From: Bacteroidales bacterium | Lineage (GTDB): Bacteria > Bacteroidota > Bacteroidia > Bacteroidales > UBA10428 | Direction: 5' to 3' | Length of the DNA stretch: 38,570 bases | NCBI GenBank assembly: GCA_016934055.1 | Contig: JAFGTR010000193.1 | Coordinates: forward strand, 1 to 38,570 | Part shown: in pieces, positions 1 to 8,606 of the stretch | Layout: every line of letters begins with the position of its first letter | Numbering within the stretch: position 1 is the first letter of the stretch | Position numbers and translations under genes: made by a program | Notes under the pieces: model-generated | What the model saw: only the letters and a program-made list of their open reading frames with translations | Databases searched by the model: none | What the model was told of the DNA's origin: nothing

Positions 1-1112
1 AAAGAAAAATCATACAAAGCCCTGTGTGATAGAGAACCCGGACCTGCCCCCATATCCAGCCGCATTTGTGTTCCTAAAATATTCCAGTATTTCACACCAA
101 GAAACAAATCAAAACTGGTAATATCGGAAGAAAGCACACCATTGTAATTCATATCATTTACAACCTGCTCCCAGGTAGGTTGAGGACAGGCGCTTACCGA
201 TGCATTGCTTAATAATACCAAGGTCCACCCGCCTCCACCGGTAGCCATATCACAATAGGCCTGAAACGGAGCATCCCCTCCGTAACCATCCGGATCGAGC
301 CAGTATATGCCATTGTCAGCCGATGGGTTAATTGCAATTATTTGTGCTGCATTTAATCCAGGATTGCTCAATGTACCAATTGTTGTATCGGCAGAAGGAG
401 GTGCATAAGGATCTTTGTTGTACAGGGCAACAACCTCTGCCGGATCCAAAGCCCTCGAAAATAACCTTACGTCATCGATAAGTCCGTCAAACAGATGTCC
501 TCCATTGGCACCAATTTCAATATATTGGGTTGTGCTTCTTATCAAATAGTCAGCAGGAATATTCATCTCTGCAACAACGGTATCGTTTATATACAGAATG
601 CTTTTATGTCCGTCAGCGTCATATATTCCGGTAACCAGACACCATGCGTCTGCTTCAATTTTATCAGAGGTTAAAAATGTATAAGTGTCCGATAATCCAA
701 AAGCAAGCAATCCGCCGGGCCTTAAATGAAGGGTAAACTGATCATCTTCTGATCCCCCGGTGCCCCATTTTGACACGATACCGGGATATTCATCTGAACC
801 TGGTAAATTATTAATTTTTACCCATGCACTTATTGTCAAGCTTGAAGTACCGTTAATATTCAATTTTGTTGTGTTTTCAACCCTGATCCAATCATCTGAA
901 TTGTCAAAAGAGCAGGCAGCGCTTAGTGTATCGAATCTGTCGGCAGCGAGGGCTGCCCCGCCGTATACCGTACCATGGTTTTTGTTACCGCTATGATCGA
1001 GTGCGTTACCATTGAATTGCCAGTACCCGACAAGGCTGTCGGTTGGCATTTGTGCCGTGGTTAGAATGGTTGAAAGGATTAAAAAGCCTGATAAGGAAAT
1101 TTTTATATTCAT
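1..1112 (-). CDS. Secreted LamG plus fibrinogen/intelectin-like domain protein (3' end outside window)
   Basis: Reading the complement from an ATG at 1112 gives about 370 codons open to the window edge, so the C terminus is missing. The N terminus is a signal peptide (MNIKISLSGFLILSTILTTA, then Q). Residues about 25-210 look like a LamG/concanavalin-A-like lectin fold (LVGYWQFNGNALDHSGN near the start, LIDDVRLFSRALDPAEV near the end). Residues about 230-300 carry a fibrinogen/intelectin-type signature (DPDG, PFQAYCDM, GGGWTLV). LamG folds bind carbohydrate in related proteins, so a surface glycan-binding or adhesion role is inferred. A 16-bp perfect palindrome lies 8 bp upstream of the start. 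A T9SS tail would be expected but cannot be seen. The domain calls are fairly secure; the function is not. Confidence 0.85.
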   Translation of the reverse strand, partial: MNIKISLSGFLILSTILTTAQMPTDSLVGYWQFNGNALDHSGNKNHGTVYGGAALAADRFDTLSAACSFDNSDDWIRVENTTKLNINGTSSLTISAWVKINNLPGSDEYPGIVSKWGTGGSEDDQFTLHLRPGGLLAFGLSDTYTFLTSDKIEADAWCLVTGIYDADGHKSILYINDTVVAEMNIPADYLIRSTTQYIEIGANGGHLFDGLIDDVRLFSRALDPAEVVALYNKDPYAPPSADTTIGTLSNPGLNAAQIIAINPSADNGIYWLDPDGYGGDAPFQAYCDMATGGGGWTLVLLSNASVSACPQPTWEQVVNDMNYNGVLSSDITSFDLFLGVKYWNILGTQMRLDMGAGPGSLSHRALYDFS

Positions 1113-1119
1113 AATTGAA

Positions 1120-1135
1120 AGGTTTATATAAACCT
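1120..1135. promoter_or_regulatory. 16-bp perfect palindrome upstream of the LamG gene
   Basis: AGGTTTATATAAACCT is identical to its reverse complement and ends 8 bp upstream of the ATG at 1112. It could be an operator for a dimeric regulator or a leader hairpin. Seen directly; the role is inferred. Confidence 0.4.
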
Positions 1136-1557
1136 ATACGGCCATATTGCTGATTAAGTTATCATATGCGTTTATTTTATGAAGAAATGTTAAAATTTTA
1201 CTATCCTCATCAACCTACGAAGGTACCCATCCTCATAGGGTGGTTGTTAAGGAACCCCCTTTTTGGTAACTTTCATAATAATCCGAAAATCCAGGAATCC
1301 TGATTATCCCAATTCAGACAAATATTTCAGTATTTTATGAATTCAGGCAAAGCCTGATAGCATAACCCCGGCTGAGGCATGTCGTATCACTTGAAAAACA
1401 GAACTCTCAGCTAAAAAGAGAATTTAATTATGCTAAAATCCTTAAATCCTGGCCATTCCAATCCTTATCATTATTCCGCAAATTCGTTGATAACGAGGTA
1501 TGTTTTCAGTTAAACAAAATCCTGGTGAGGTTTGTTAGTAGTAGAAAATTTAACAAT
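1136..1557. other. Intergenic region with two clusters of short GGATT/AATCC repeats
   Basis: No gene was found here. On the complement, 1279-1320 contains several closely spaced GGATT units (CAGGATT, CTGGATT, CGGATT), and a second cluster lies at 1435-1467. A short hairpin CCATCCT-CAT-AGGGTGG lies at about 1229-1245. Runs of degenerate GGATT repeats are common noncoding decorations in Bacteroidota genomes; no function is claimed. Confidence 0.4.
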
Positions 1558-2742
1558 ATGAGAAAGATAACCCTGATATCAATCTTTGGCGTTATTATCC
1601 TTTTCCGTTTCACCAGTTACGCCCAGATCGTTACTATTCCAGATAACAACTTTCTTCAGGCCGTTATTGACGCAGGTATTGATACCAACCTGGATGGCCA
1701 GATTCAATACGCTGAGGCCGAGGCTGTAACCAAACTGGAAGTGGCAGGGACCAATATTTCTGACTTGAACGGTATTGAGGCGTTTGTTAACCTTGACACT
1801 CTTGACTGTTCATCGAACCAGTTAACCTTGCTTGATGTCTCAAAAAACACTAAGCTTGAACTGTTGTTCTGCTCGGTAAATATGCTTTCAACCCTGGATG
1901 TTTCTGAAAATACTGCTCTGAAATATCTGGCGTGTTCAAACAATAACCTGATAAGTATTGATGTATCCGGCAATGCAGGATTGCTAATGCTTGACTGCGG
2001 CTTTAATGAGCTTGAACATCTGAACCTGTCAGCCAATAACAGCCTTAAAGTGTTGGAATGTTACGCCAACCGGATGGATAGCCTGAACCTGTCCGGAAAC
2101 ACAAAACTAACCACCCTGTATTGCAGTAATAATCTGTTAAAGAGACTGGACTTGTCTGAAAATAAAGCATTGGAATTTCTGGATTGCCAGTTCAATGATT
2201 TATCTGAAATTAAACTGCCTGAAAATTCACTGCTCAATCATCTGGCTTGCTACTCCAACAATCTGACACACCTTGATCTTACAAGCATTACGGATCTTAT
2301 ACACCTGGATTGTGGCATGAACCTTTTTACTACCCTTGACCTTTCAAAGAACCTTAGCTTAGTGAGTGTTGATGTTTCACAAAATCCACATTTGTTGTCT
2401 GTTTGTGTATGGGATACTGCTTTTGTCAGCAATAATTTTTATTTTCTGAAGGACAGTACTGCAAGCTGGACAGAGGACTGCAATCTGAGCACCGGCTTTG
2501 ATGATATCCAGGAAGACCTGGCCGTAGAAATATACCCGAATCCGGGCCGGTCAGGATTTAATCTCATACTGCCGAAATCTGCTGATATATCGGTTTTCAA
2601 CGCTTCCGGAATAGCTATGGAACATCATGCACTGTTAAGGTATTTGCAGTTCGGGCATGATTATCAACCGGGAGTTTATCTTGTAAGGATATATTTTCCT
2701 GATGATGCAAAGGAGTTTGTTATGAAGATCATTAAAGAATAG
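1558..2742 (+). CDS. Internalin-J-like leucine-rich repeat protein with T9SS tail
   Basis: The ATG at 1558 is preferred over the GTG at 1525 because it starts a clean signal peptide (MRKITLISIFGVIILF...YAQ). After it comes a short segment with a perfect EF-hand loop pattern, DTNLDGQIQYAE (D-x-N-x-D-G...E). About eleven 21-residue repeats of the form L-x-x-L-x-C-x-x-N-x-L-x-x-L-D-x-S-x-N then run through residues 70-310. The regularly placed cysteine is the pattern of internalin J, where cysteines stack as a ladder. The last 75 residues are a Por-type secretion tail (VEIYPNPGRSGFN ... GVYLVRIYF), so export by the type IX system and surface attachment or release are expected. The natural ligand is unknown. 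Confidence 0.9.
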   Translation: MRKITLISIFGVIILFRFTSYAQIVTIPDNNFLQAVIDAGIDTNLDGQIQYAEAEAVTKLEVAGTNISDLNGIEAFVNLDTLDCSSNQLTLLDVSKNTKLELLFCSVNMLSTLDVSENTALKYLACSNNNLISIDVSGNAGLLMLDCGFNELEHLNLSANNSLKVLECYANRMDSLNLSGNTKLTTLYCSNNLLKRLDLSENKALEFLDCQFNDLSEIKLPENSLLNHLACYSNNLTHLDLTSITDLIHLDCGMNLFTTLDLSKNLSLVSVDVSQNPHLLSVCVWDTAFVSNNFYFLKDSTASWTEDCNLSTGFDDIQEDLAVEIYPNPGRSGFNLILPKSADISVFNASGIAMEHHALLRYLQFGHDYQPGVYLVRIYFPDDAKEFVMKIIKE

Positions 2743-2790
2743 GGCGGTATTCTGTAATTATAGATTGAAAGTGTAAACAGACTGACGAAA

Positions 2791-2811
2791 ATTGACGGTA
2801 CAACCGTCAAT
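2791..2811. terminator. Hairpin between convergent genes (no U tract)
   Basis: ATTGACGGT-ACA-ACCGTCAAT is a perfect 9-bp stem with a 3-nt loop, located between the convergent LRR gene and lnt. No T run follows on either strand, so this is at most a weak bidirectional terminator or 3' stabiliser. Confidence 0.4.
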
Positions 2812-2822
2812 GAGTTTGCGAT

Positions 2823-2863
2823 GAATACCGAATACCTGCCTGACGGCAGGCAGGCCGAATACC
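2823..2863. repeat. GAATACC direct repeats flanking a CCTGCCTG hairpin
   Basis: GAATACC occurs at 2823, 2830 and 2857. Between the second and third copies sits a perfect 8-bp stem, CCTGCCTG-ACGG-CAGGCAGG (2835-2854). It is much more GC-rich than its surroundings and resembles REP-like intergenic palindromes. It lies just past the lnt stop and may end or protect that transcript. Confidence 0.5.
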
Positions 2864-2870
2864 TCCCCCC

Positions 2871-4484
2871 TTATCCCTTCTTCTTCCCCAGGTTCATCAA
2901 CAGGTTAACTACTGTCAGCAACACAACCATCATGGCGAAAAACCTGGCTGTGCGCCCGATATAATCACCGTACCTCACATAAAAGGTGAGCGTATCATTG
3001 GCGTTAAGGGTTTCTTTTATGGCCCCTCTCTTCCACCAGGTGATCTTCTGTGACATCTCTCCCCGCTGGTTGATGAAGCATGATATACCGGTGTTGGCTG
3101 ACCGGGCAATGCTTCTCCGGGTTTCAATCGCCCTGATGCACGAAAAAGCATTGTGCTGGTGATAACCGGGCGTGTCTCCCCACCAGCCATCGTTGGTGAC
3201 GACGAAAATCAGGTTGGCGCCGTTTTTAATATAACCGGTGACAAATTCCCCAAAAACCGACTCATAACAGATTATTGGTGCTACACTGATTGAATCGACA
3301 GGTGAAACAAAGGTGCTGCGGTCATCCTGCGTGCCCCAACCACGGAATGTTCCTCCCAGACGAAGCGTAATCTTTTCAAGAAACCTGAGATATTTGGCAT
3401 AGGGCATCTTCTCAACACCTGTCACAAGTTTTGACTTGAAATAAAAGGGTACGTTGGATGTCGAATCGAGCTGTATCGCTGCATTGTAACTGTCATAATA
3501 AAACTCCCCTCCGGGCATAAGCCTTGCATTTGCAGTAAGCTGCTCACCCGGCCAGAACCGCCGGTAACATTGTATTCCGACAACATATTTTGCATCCGGA
3601 TAGACTGAAAGAAACTGTCTGATCATCCTGATATCAGGCACATATTCGATCTTATCCATCCAGATGTTATTGTTTATGGATGTTTCAGGTGCTACAAAAT
3701 AATCCACAGTGCTGTCAGCCAGGAGGGCAGCCTCAGTTAGCTGAATGGCCGTCTGCTCAACACTGGGTATGGCAATAAACTTCTGATATGGATCAATATT
3801 GGGTTGTATCACCACAATATTTACCGGATCGGGCTTTTCAACATAGGTTTTAAACCTGACAAGTGACAGTGCAACGGGACTGATGATCAATAACAGGATC
3901 AGACTGGCCGATGACAGCAGAATACGGCCTCTTGTGCCTGCAATATACATCTTAATGAAGTTGAAGATGAGGATATTGATGACAAGGATCCACAACGATC
4001 CACCCAATACACCTGTATACTCATACCACTGAATCAGCTTAATATTATAGTTGAAGCCATGTCCCAGCGTAAGCCATGGCCATGAGATCTCGGCGTTGAA
4101 ATAGAAGTGTTCCCATGTGATCCAGTATACGATAAAGGCAAAGTACCCCAGTGCACTGCCAAGCCTCCTTTTGGTGAAATGAAAAACCCAGAAAACAAGT
4201 GATGAGGTAAGGCTGTTGACCAGGATGGCAATAACAACTCCAACGGCAGTGGCATTGAAGATCCACCACGTGGTAAGTGTGTTGAAAACAAGAAATGTCA
4301 GAAAAGAATACAGGAAGGCTAAAACAGACCTGTTCTCCCTGGCATTAATGGTAAGATAGTCTTCAACAAAAAGTAGCGGAACCAGTGCTATCATCATGAT
4401 AAACCCATGGCCCCATTCATACCATGCCGGGGTGAGCAGAAGCCCGCTTAACAAGGCCAGAAATATGCGTTGTTTTCTTTTCAT
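2871..4484 (-). CDS. lnt: Apolipoprotein N-acyltransferase
   Basis: This integral inner-membrane enzyme transfers an acyl chain from phospholipid to the N-terminal cysteine of diacylglyceryl-lipoproteins, the last step of lipoprotein maturation. The 537 residues show about six hydrophobic segments in the first 210, a periplasmic nitrilase-like domain (about 220-470), and a final membrane helix (about 513-533). The catalytic triad can be placed by comparison with the E. coli enzyme: Glu267 in APETS, Lys350 in FYFKSKLV, and Cys406 in ICYES. Glu358 (GVEKMP) matches another conserved residue, and NDGWWGDTPG is the family signature. Length is normal. It lies immediately downstream of the DMT transporter gene, with which it is probably cotranscribed. 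High confidence. Confidence 0.96.
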   Translation of the reverse strand: MKRKQRIFLALLSGLLLTPAWYEWGHGFIMMIALVPLLFVEDYLTINARENRSVLAFLYSFLTFLVFNTLTTWWIFNATAVGVVIAILVNSLTSSLVFWVFHFTKRRLGSALGYFAFIVYWITWEHFYFNAEISWPWLTLGHGFNYNIKLIQWYEYTGVLGGSLWILVINILIFNFIKMYIAGTRGRILLSSASLILLLIISPVALSLVRFKTYVEKPDPVNIVVIQPNIDPYQKFIAIPSVEQTAIQLTEAALLADSTVDYFVAPETSINNNIWMDKIEYVPDIRMIRQFLSVYPDAKYVVGIQCYRRFWPGEQLTANARLMPGGEFYYDSYNAAIQLDSTSNVPFYFKSKLVTGVEKMPYAKYLRFLEKITLRLGGTFRGWGTQDDRSTFVSPVDSISVAPIICYESVFGEFVTGYIKNGANLIFVVTNDGWWGDTPGYHQHNAFSCIRAIETRRSIARSANTGISCFINQRGEMSQKITWWKRGAIKETLNANDTLTFYVRYGDYIGRTARFFAMMVVLLTVVNLLMNLGKKKG

Positions 4485-4494
4485 GAAAATACGA

Positions 4495-5394
4495 TTATAA
4501 TGTACTTTTATTATTATTTCTGTTTATCAGATATACACCGATTAATATCAACGATGTCCAGACCAGTTGCACAAAGGTCAGCGACTCTCCGTCAAACAGC
4601 CCCCACATGATAGCGAAAATGGGAATAATATATGTGACCGAGGATGAAAAAACGGCACTTGTATAACGAATAAGGGTGTTGAATATAATGAGTGCAATTA
4701 CCGAGCAAAAAAGAGCAAGTAAAAATACATATAACAGACTAAGCCACATATCCCGGCTCACCGAAACATAAGAAAAGTCCGATATAATAAGATATACAGC
4801 CCCAAAAGGCCCGATCAATAATGTGGCAAGAGATGTGATCTCCAGACCGGTCATATGACTCAGCTTTGATTTGATCTCATTTATATTTGTGCCGTAACAT
4901 AAGGTGGCTATGACTACCAGTATAGCATAAATGTTAACGTTGTAAAGGATATCCGAAGATTTATGAACAACCAGGCCTGCAGCTCCAACCATTCCGATCA
5001 TTACGCCAATAAAACTCAGCCACCTGAATTTCACTTTGTAAAGCAATAATCCTACTAATAAGGTAAAGAAAGGTGTTAAAGAATTGAGTATGCCCGCCAG
5101 TGAACTGCTTATATGTGTCTGGGCTGTGGTAAAAAGAACAGCCGGAATGGCTATGCCCAGAAAGCCTGCTATCAAAAGCGACTTAAAGTTTCTAATATTT
5201 ATTTTTCTGATGTTTTTTATCGATACGGGAAGCAACAGGACAAATGAAAAGAAGATACGGAAAGCTGCAACGTGATAATTATTGAATGAATCAAGTCCTT
5301 TTTTCATCAGGATGAATGATGTTCCCCAGATAAAGGCCAGTGAGATCAGTACTATCCATTGAAATCCCTTGTTGTTCCAGATTGTATTTGACAC
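4495..5394 (-). CDS. DMT/EamA-family transporter
   Basis: The protein is about 300 residues with ten predicted membrane helices arranged as two EamA repeats, the usual drug/metabolite transporter architecture. The first helix carries IWGTSFILMKKGL, typical of the family. Substrate is unknown; relatives export amino acids, nucleosides or drugs. The GTG at 5394 is chosen as start. A longer reading from a TTG at 5418 is possible, but that TTG is the last three bases of a TAATTTTG box resembling the Bacteroidota -7 element, so it would probably lie at or upstream of the transcript start. The stop is 10 bp before lnt, suggesting one operon, and the gene is divergent from the M3 peptidase. Confidence 0.9.
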   Translation of the reverse strand: MSNTIWNNKGFQWIVLISLAFIWGTSFILMKKGLDSFNNYHVAAFRIFFSFVLLLPVSIKNIRKINIRNFKSLLIAGFLGIAIPAVLFTTAQTHISSSLAGILNSLTPFFTLLVGLLLYKVKFRWLSFIGVMIGMVGAAGLVVHKSSDILYNVNIYAILVVIATLCYGTNINEIKSKLSHMTGLEITSLATLLIGPFGAVYLIISDFSYVSVSRDMWLSLLYVFLLALFCSVIALIIFNTLIRYTSAVFSSSVTYIIPIFAIMWGLFDGESLTFVQLVWTSLILIGVYLINRNNNKSTL

Positions 5395-5415
5395 CTTTTC
5401 TCGAAATTTAGGGAG

Positions 5416-5423
5416 CAAAATTA
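5416..5423 (-). promoter_or_regulatory. Candidate -7 box (TAATTTTG) for the DMT-lnt operon
   Basis: TAATTTTG matches the Bacteroidota -7 consensus TAnnTTTG about 20 bp upstream of the chosen GTG start. No clear TTG -33 box was found at the usual spacing, so the call is tentative. Confidence 0.35.
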
Positions 5424-5496
5424 AAAGAATTACCGGTTAATCATTGTTTGTTTGTATTTTCGCAAGGCAAAAACTTAAAATAAATAAATTCTGACC

Positions 5497-7521
5497 ATGA
5501 TCTCTTTCACAGGACCACATAAGGCTGTTGCCTTCGACAGGGTAGAAAAAAGTCATTATATGCCTGCTTTCAGAAGTGCCATAGAGTCCTCACGCCAGAA
5601 GATTGCGAAAATTGTTTCTGATCCATCCACACCTTCCTTTGAAAACACCATTGAAGCACTGGAATATAGCCTGCTCTCGCTTAAACGCCTGGAGCTGGTT
5701 TTTTTCAATATTAACGCAGCCGAAACCAGCAAAGAAATTCAGCAGATTGCACAGGAGATATCACCTGTGCTTTCGGAATTTTACAACGACATCACCTTAA
5801 ACCGGGAGCTTTTCCATAAGGTTAAGAACATTTATGACCAGCGCGATCAATTGTCTCTGTCTGTTGAACAGCAAAAGCTGCTGGAAGAAACCTATAAAAG
5901 CTTTGTCAGGAATGGTGCGAACCTTAATGATGAAGCCAAAAATGAATTCCGCAGGATAACGCGCGAACTGGCCTCACTCAGCCTGAAATTCGAAGAAAAC
6001 CTGCTGGATGAAACGAATGCCTATACGCTGCATCTGACAAACAATGAAGACCTATCAGGATTACCAGCCTTTGTCGTTGAAGCGGCATCCATGGAAGCGA
6101 AATCAAGGCAGCTTAAGGGATGGGTTTTTACCCTTAAGGCTCCCAGCTACATGGCCTTTATGAAATATGCTGATAACAGGAAGTTACGCGAACAGCTTTA
6201 CAGAGCATACAGTTCAAGATGTTTTCATAATAATGAAAAAGACAACCAGGAGATCATCAGGCGCATAGCAGCTTTGAGGCTTGAAATGGCCAGACTGCTG
6301 GGATATGATACCTATGCCGCCTATATCCTTGAAAAGCGTATGGCTGAGACTCCTGAAAATGTCAATGTGTTCTTACATGAAATGCTGGAAAAAGCTTTGC
6401 CGGTTGCCCGCAGGGAATATGATGAATTAAAGGAGTATATCGTGAGAAAGGGCGCAGACCTTAGGTTACAGAGATGGGACTGGCCTTATTATGCCGAAAA
6501 GCTCAGGAAGGAAATGTTCGATATCAGCGATGAGATGACAAAACCCTATTTCAGACTTGACAATGTGGAAAAAGGGATTTTTGATCTTATCGGCATGCTG
6601 TACGGCCTGACCATTAAAGCAGTTGATAATATTCCTGTTTATCACCCCGGGGTCAGAACTTTTGAAGTTGTTGACAGCAACGATCCCAAAGAACGATTGC
6701 TGGCCCTGTTATACCTTGATTATTTCCCGCGGGAAGGTAAGCAGGGTGGGGCATGGATGACGAATTACCTGGAACAACATAAAGACAATGAAAAGGATAA
6801 CAGACCACACGTCTCACTGGTATTTAATTTCACCAAACCTACCAACTCAGAACCTTCACTGCTTACTTATGATGAGTTAAGGACTTTCCTGCATGAATTC
6901 GGACACGCCCTCCACAGCATCATGAGTGAGTGCAGCTATTGGAGCCTTTCAGGAACCAATGTTTATCGCGATTTTGTTGAGCTCCCTTCACAGATCATGG
7001 AAAACTGGGGAGAAGAAAAGGAATGGCTCGACCGTGTGGCAATTCATTATAAAACTGGTGAAAAAATACCCGCAGAAATGCTCGAAAAACTCATCCGCAG
7101 CAGAAATTTCAATAACGGCTATGCCTTTGTGCGTCAGCTGAGTTTCGGATTCAATGATATGGCCTGGCACTCCCTGACCCAACCATATGAAGGACCGGTG
7201 GCTGAATTTGAGTTGAAGGCCATGGCCGCTACCGAGCTCTTCCCCCCGGTTGAAGGCTGCTGCTTCAGCACCGGGTTTCATCATATCTTCGGTGGCGGTT
7301 ATGCGGCCGGATATTACGGATATAAATGGGCCGAAGTGCTCGATGCCGATGCCTTCTCTCTGTTTAAACAGAACGGGATATTCGACCGCAAAACAGCACA
7401 AAGCTTCCGGGAGAACATATTATCAAGAGGCGGCACCGAACATCCCATGGTGTTGTATAAGCGTTTCAGGGGAAGGGAACCCTCCATTGATGCATTGCTG
7501 GAGAGAAGCCGACTGAAATAA
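5497..7521 (+). CDS. M3-family zinc oligopeptidase (oligopeptidase A / dipeptidyl carboxypeptidase type)
   Basis: A cytosolic thimet-oligopeptidase-like enzyme that degrades short peptides such as leader-peptide fragments. The 674-residue length fits the M3A family. The zinc motif HEFGH is at residues 466-470 and the third ligand Glu495 lies in DFVELPSQ; the family-typical FGGGYAAGYYGYKWAEVLDADAF stretch follows near residue 605. There is no signal peptide (MISFTGPHKAVAF), supporting a cytosolic location. It stands alone, divergent from the DMT-lnt pair. Whether it is closer to OpdA (prlC) or Dcp cannot be settled by eye, so no symbol is given. Confidence 0.94.
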   Translation: MISFTGPHKAVAFDRVEKSHYMPAFRSAIESSRQKIAKIVSDPSTPSFENTIEALEYSLLSLKRLELVFFNINAAETSKEIQQIAQEISPVLSEFYNDITLNRELFHKVKNIYDQRDQLSLSVEQQKLLEETYKSFVRNGANLNDEAKNEFRRITRELASLSLKFEENLLDETNAYTLHLTNNEDLSGLPAFVVEAASMEAKSRQLKGWVFTLKAPSYMAFMKYADNRKLREQLYRAYSSRCFHNNEKDNQEIIRRIAALRLEMARLLGYDTYAAYILEKRMAETPENVNVFLHEMLEKALPVARREYDELKEYIVRKGADLRLQRWDWPYYAEKLRKEMFDISDEMTKPYFRLDNVEKGIFDLIGMLYGLTIKAVDNIPVYHPGVRTFEVVDSNDPKERLLALLYLDYFPREGKQGGAWMTNYLEQHKDNEKDNRPHVSLVFNFTKPTNSEPSLLTYDELRTFLHEFGHALHSIMSECSYWSLSGTNVYRDFVELPSQIMENWGEEKEWLDRVAIHYKTGEKIPAEMLEKLIRSRNFNNGYAFVRQLSFGFNDMAWHSLTQPYEGPVAEFELKAMAATELFPPVEGCCFSTGFHHIFGGGYAAGYYGYKWAEVLDADAFSLFKQNGIFDRKTAQSFRENILSRGGTEHPMVLYKRFRGREPSIDALLERSRLK

Positions 7522-7591
7522 TTGTTCCGTCAGAGACAATATATCGGTGGAAACCGTCATGGCCCGTTTGACGCCTTTCAGAACAACTTTA

Positions 7592-8308
7592 TCATTCAAC
7601 CATAACAGACACCTGGTAAAAATTGTTAACCCCGCCCAATACCCTGTATTTTATATAAAATGCATCACTCCATTCTTTAAAGGCCTTAAACTCATGCATC
7701 GGTACGTTGAACTCATCAAAGAACAAAATATCACCCGGCCTGAGATAAGGAGTGATCAGGGTTAAAACATACAGGGTGGAAGAATAAAGGTCTGCATCCA
7801 TATGAATAACTCTTCTTGGATTTGGCCTGTATTTTTTTAAAAAAGGAATCAACGTCTGCTGGAACAGGCCCTGGTAGAATTTATGCCTGTTGTCATCTAT
7901 TTCCGGGGGACTGTTTTCATTGTTCATATCGCCTTTTTTAAAAGGTCCCCAGTCTTCAGGCAATCCTGTGAATGTATCAAAACCATAGAATCTTGCATCC
8001 TGATTTTTAATACGGGTTACCCACCATTCAAAAGATTTTCCTTTTGACACGCCGAATTCCAGGTAATCAATGGTGTCATCCAGCTTCTGGTTTTGAATGA
8101 CATATTCATAAAGCTCTTCCCGTTTTGAATAATTGAATTTATATGTGTAAAAATCATTGTAGGCACAAGCTTTATTTTGTGATATCCATTTTGACAAATC
8201 AGCCATATTGGCAAAAAAATGCAGTATCTTACCCGGTATCAGTCTGTCCAGTCTCAACAGAAAAAATAGTCCCTTAGCTTTACCCCGGATTCTGATGGTT
8301 TTCTTCAT
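7592..8308 (-). CDS. TylF/macrocin O-methyltransferase-like SAM-dependent methyltransferase
   Basis: The 238-residue protein has a class I methyltransferase core. The SAM-binding loop is LEFGVSKGKSFEWW (from residue 83), the second acidic strand is FYGFDTFTGLPEDWG (from about 107), and the metal/catalytic region is IHMDADLYSST (Asp171, Asp173) followed by ILFFDEF (Asp198). This order is that of the TylF/CmcI family, Mg-dependent O-methyltransferases acting on sugars in macrolide biosynthesis. In Bacteroidota such genes usually sit near polysaccharide biosynthesis, but here no glycan cluster is visible, so the substrate is unknown. Transcribed alone. Confidence 0.85.
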   Translation of the reverse strand: MKKTIRIRGKAKGLFFLLRLDRLIPGKILHFFANMADLSKWISQNKACAYNDFYTYKFNYSKREELYEYVIQNQKLDDTIDYLEFGVSKGKSFEWWVTRIKNQDARFYGFDTFTGLPEDWGPFKKGDMNNENSPPEIDDNRHKFYQGLFQQTLIPFLKKYRPNPRRVIHMDADLYSSTLYVLTLITPYLRPGDILFFDEFNVPMHEFKAFKEWSDAFYIKYRVLGGVNNFYQVSVMVE

Positions 8309-8606
8309 GATGCTGATTCTGTTTTTTGCAATATTACGGAATTACAAATCAATCTTTTGATCTGAATTATATCATATCAAGCAGCCACGATTACTTGATC
8401 CCGCGAAAGATAAGTAAATACCTGAAAATAATCAAATAACTGAAAAACACCTTTGGAGTCCTTCAATAATGGGCATTATTGTTTCAGGAATAATAACAGA
8501 TTGTATTGTTTTTGTCTTGGTTCCTGGCTCTTGATTCTTGGTTCTTAAATAATTGACATAAAACATTCTGTAATCTTGTTGTATAAGAGCCAGCCTCAGA
8601 AGAGCA
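8309..8606. other. Intergenic region with a heptamer tandem repeat and a palindrome
   Basis: No gene was found. CAATAATG-GG-CATTATTG (8464-8481) is an 8+8 inverted repeat. Four imperfect 7-bp units of the form TTGGTTC/CTGGCTC/TTGATTC/TTGGTTC run through 8517-8544. Small heptamer runs of this sort are seen between Bacteroidota genes and may expand or contract. Confidence 0.5.

Noticed and set aside
1704..2036. 110-codon minus-strand frame inside the LRR gene
   Set aside because: Composition follows the repeat codons of the real gene on the other strand; no start signal or domain.
5410..5496. Promoter of the M3 peptidase at TATTTTCG (5455-5462)
   Set aside because: Resembles a -7 box but differs from TAnnTTTG at the seventh base (C for T) and has no TTG at -33 spacing; left out as a feature.
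6988..7401. 137-codon minus-strand frame inside the M3 peptidase gene
   Set aside because: Fully inside a well-conserved catalytic region of the peptidase; a shadow frame.
8517..8544. Heptamer repeats as CRISPR or a promoter iteron set
   Set aside because: Only four imperfect 7-bp units with no spacers; no gene start close by.
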